A DNA stretch of 5,222 bases, taken from NCBI GenBank assembly GCA_028822885.1, contig JAPKCP010000233.1:1-5222 (forward strand), given 5' to 3'. This DNA comes from Yoonia sp. (GTDB lineage: Bacteria; Pseudomonadota; Alphaproteobacteria; Rhodobacterales; Rhodobacteraceae). A model generated the notes under the pieces. The model had not been told where the DNA came from, did no database searches, and worked only from the letters and a program-made list of their open reading frames with translations. The translations under genes and the position numbers were made by a program. Of this stretch, positions 5,158-5,222 are shown piece after piece; positions within the stretch are counted from its first letter, which is position 1, and every line of letters begins with the position of its first letter.

Positions 5158-5222
5158 TGCTGTCGTTACACAACGCCCTTCGCATTTGTTGGTTAAGCTT
5201 ATGTTTGTATGTGGCGGTTGGT

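Overview
The window looks like a chromosomal segment of an alphaproteobacterium, most likely a Rhodobacteraceae (Roseobacter-like) species. This rests on recognised protein families and their sequence flavour: an NAD-linked formate dehydrogenase subunit with NuoE-like and NuoF-like parts in one chain, a YciB/IspA inner-membrane protein next to an EamA transporter, a short degenerate PilZ protein and a YfcG-type glutathione transferase. Base composition looks moderate in GC and even throughout. I see no transposase, integrase, CRISPR array, tRNA or rRNA.

Layout. Positions 1-1670 (minus strand) hold nearly all of a fused gamma+beta (FdsG/NuoE + FdsB/NuoF) subunit of an NAD-dependent formate dehydrogenase; only the last few codons are off the left edge. 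Positions 1671-2060 form a divergent intergenic region with no convincing gene. It contains an imperfect direct repeat with copies exactly 100 bp apart and a bulged inverted repeat. Positions 2061-4038 (plus strand) hold three closely spaced genes: a small exported protein of unknown function with four cysteines, a ten-helix EamA/DMT transporter with a GTG start, and yciB. Positions 4039-5126 (minus strand) hold a PilZ-fold protein and, upstream of it, a YfcG/YghU-type glutathione S-transferase, probably cotranscribed. The stop codons of yciB and the PilZ gene abut in the palindrome TGATCA with no base between them.

How the genes relate. The formate dehydrogenase subunit takes electrons from a molybdenum catalytic subunit (expected off the left edge) and passes them through Fe-S clusters and FMN to NAD+. 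The plus-strand trio is an envelope-directed group (one exported protein, two inner-membrane proteins). The minus-strand pair joins a glutathione-dependent disulfide reductase-like enzyme with a small PilZ protein, with no obvious shared pathway. Two start codons should be placed downstream of the longest ORF start: PilZ at 4362 and GST at 5126, each with a strong Shine-Dalgarno six bases upstream.

Most of the window is ordinary housekeeping and accessory metabolism. I did not find a convincing new biological system. The points most worth a second look are the repeat-bearing region upstream of the formate dehydrogenase gene, the PilZ protein with altered signature residues, and the zero-gap convergent stops.
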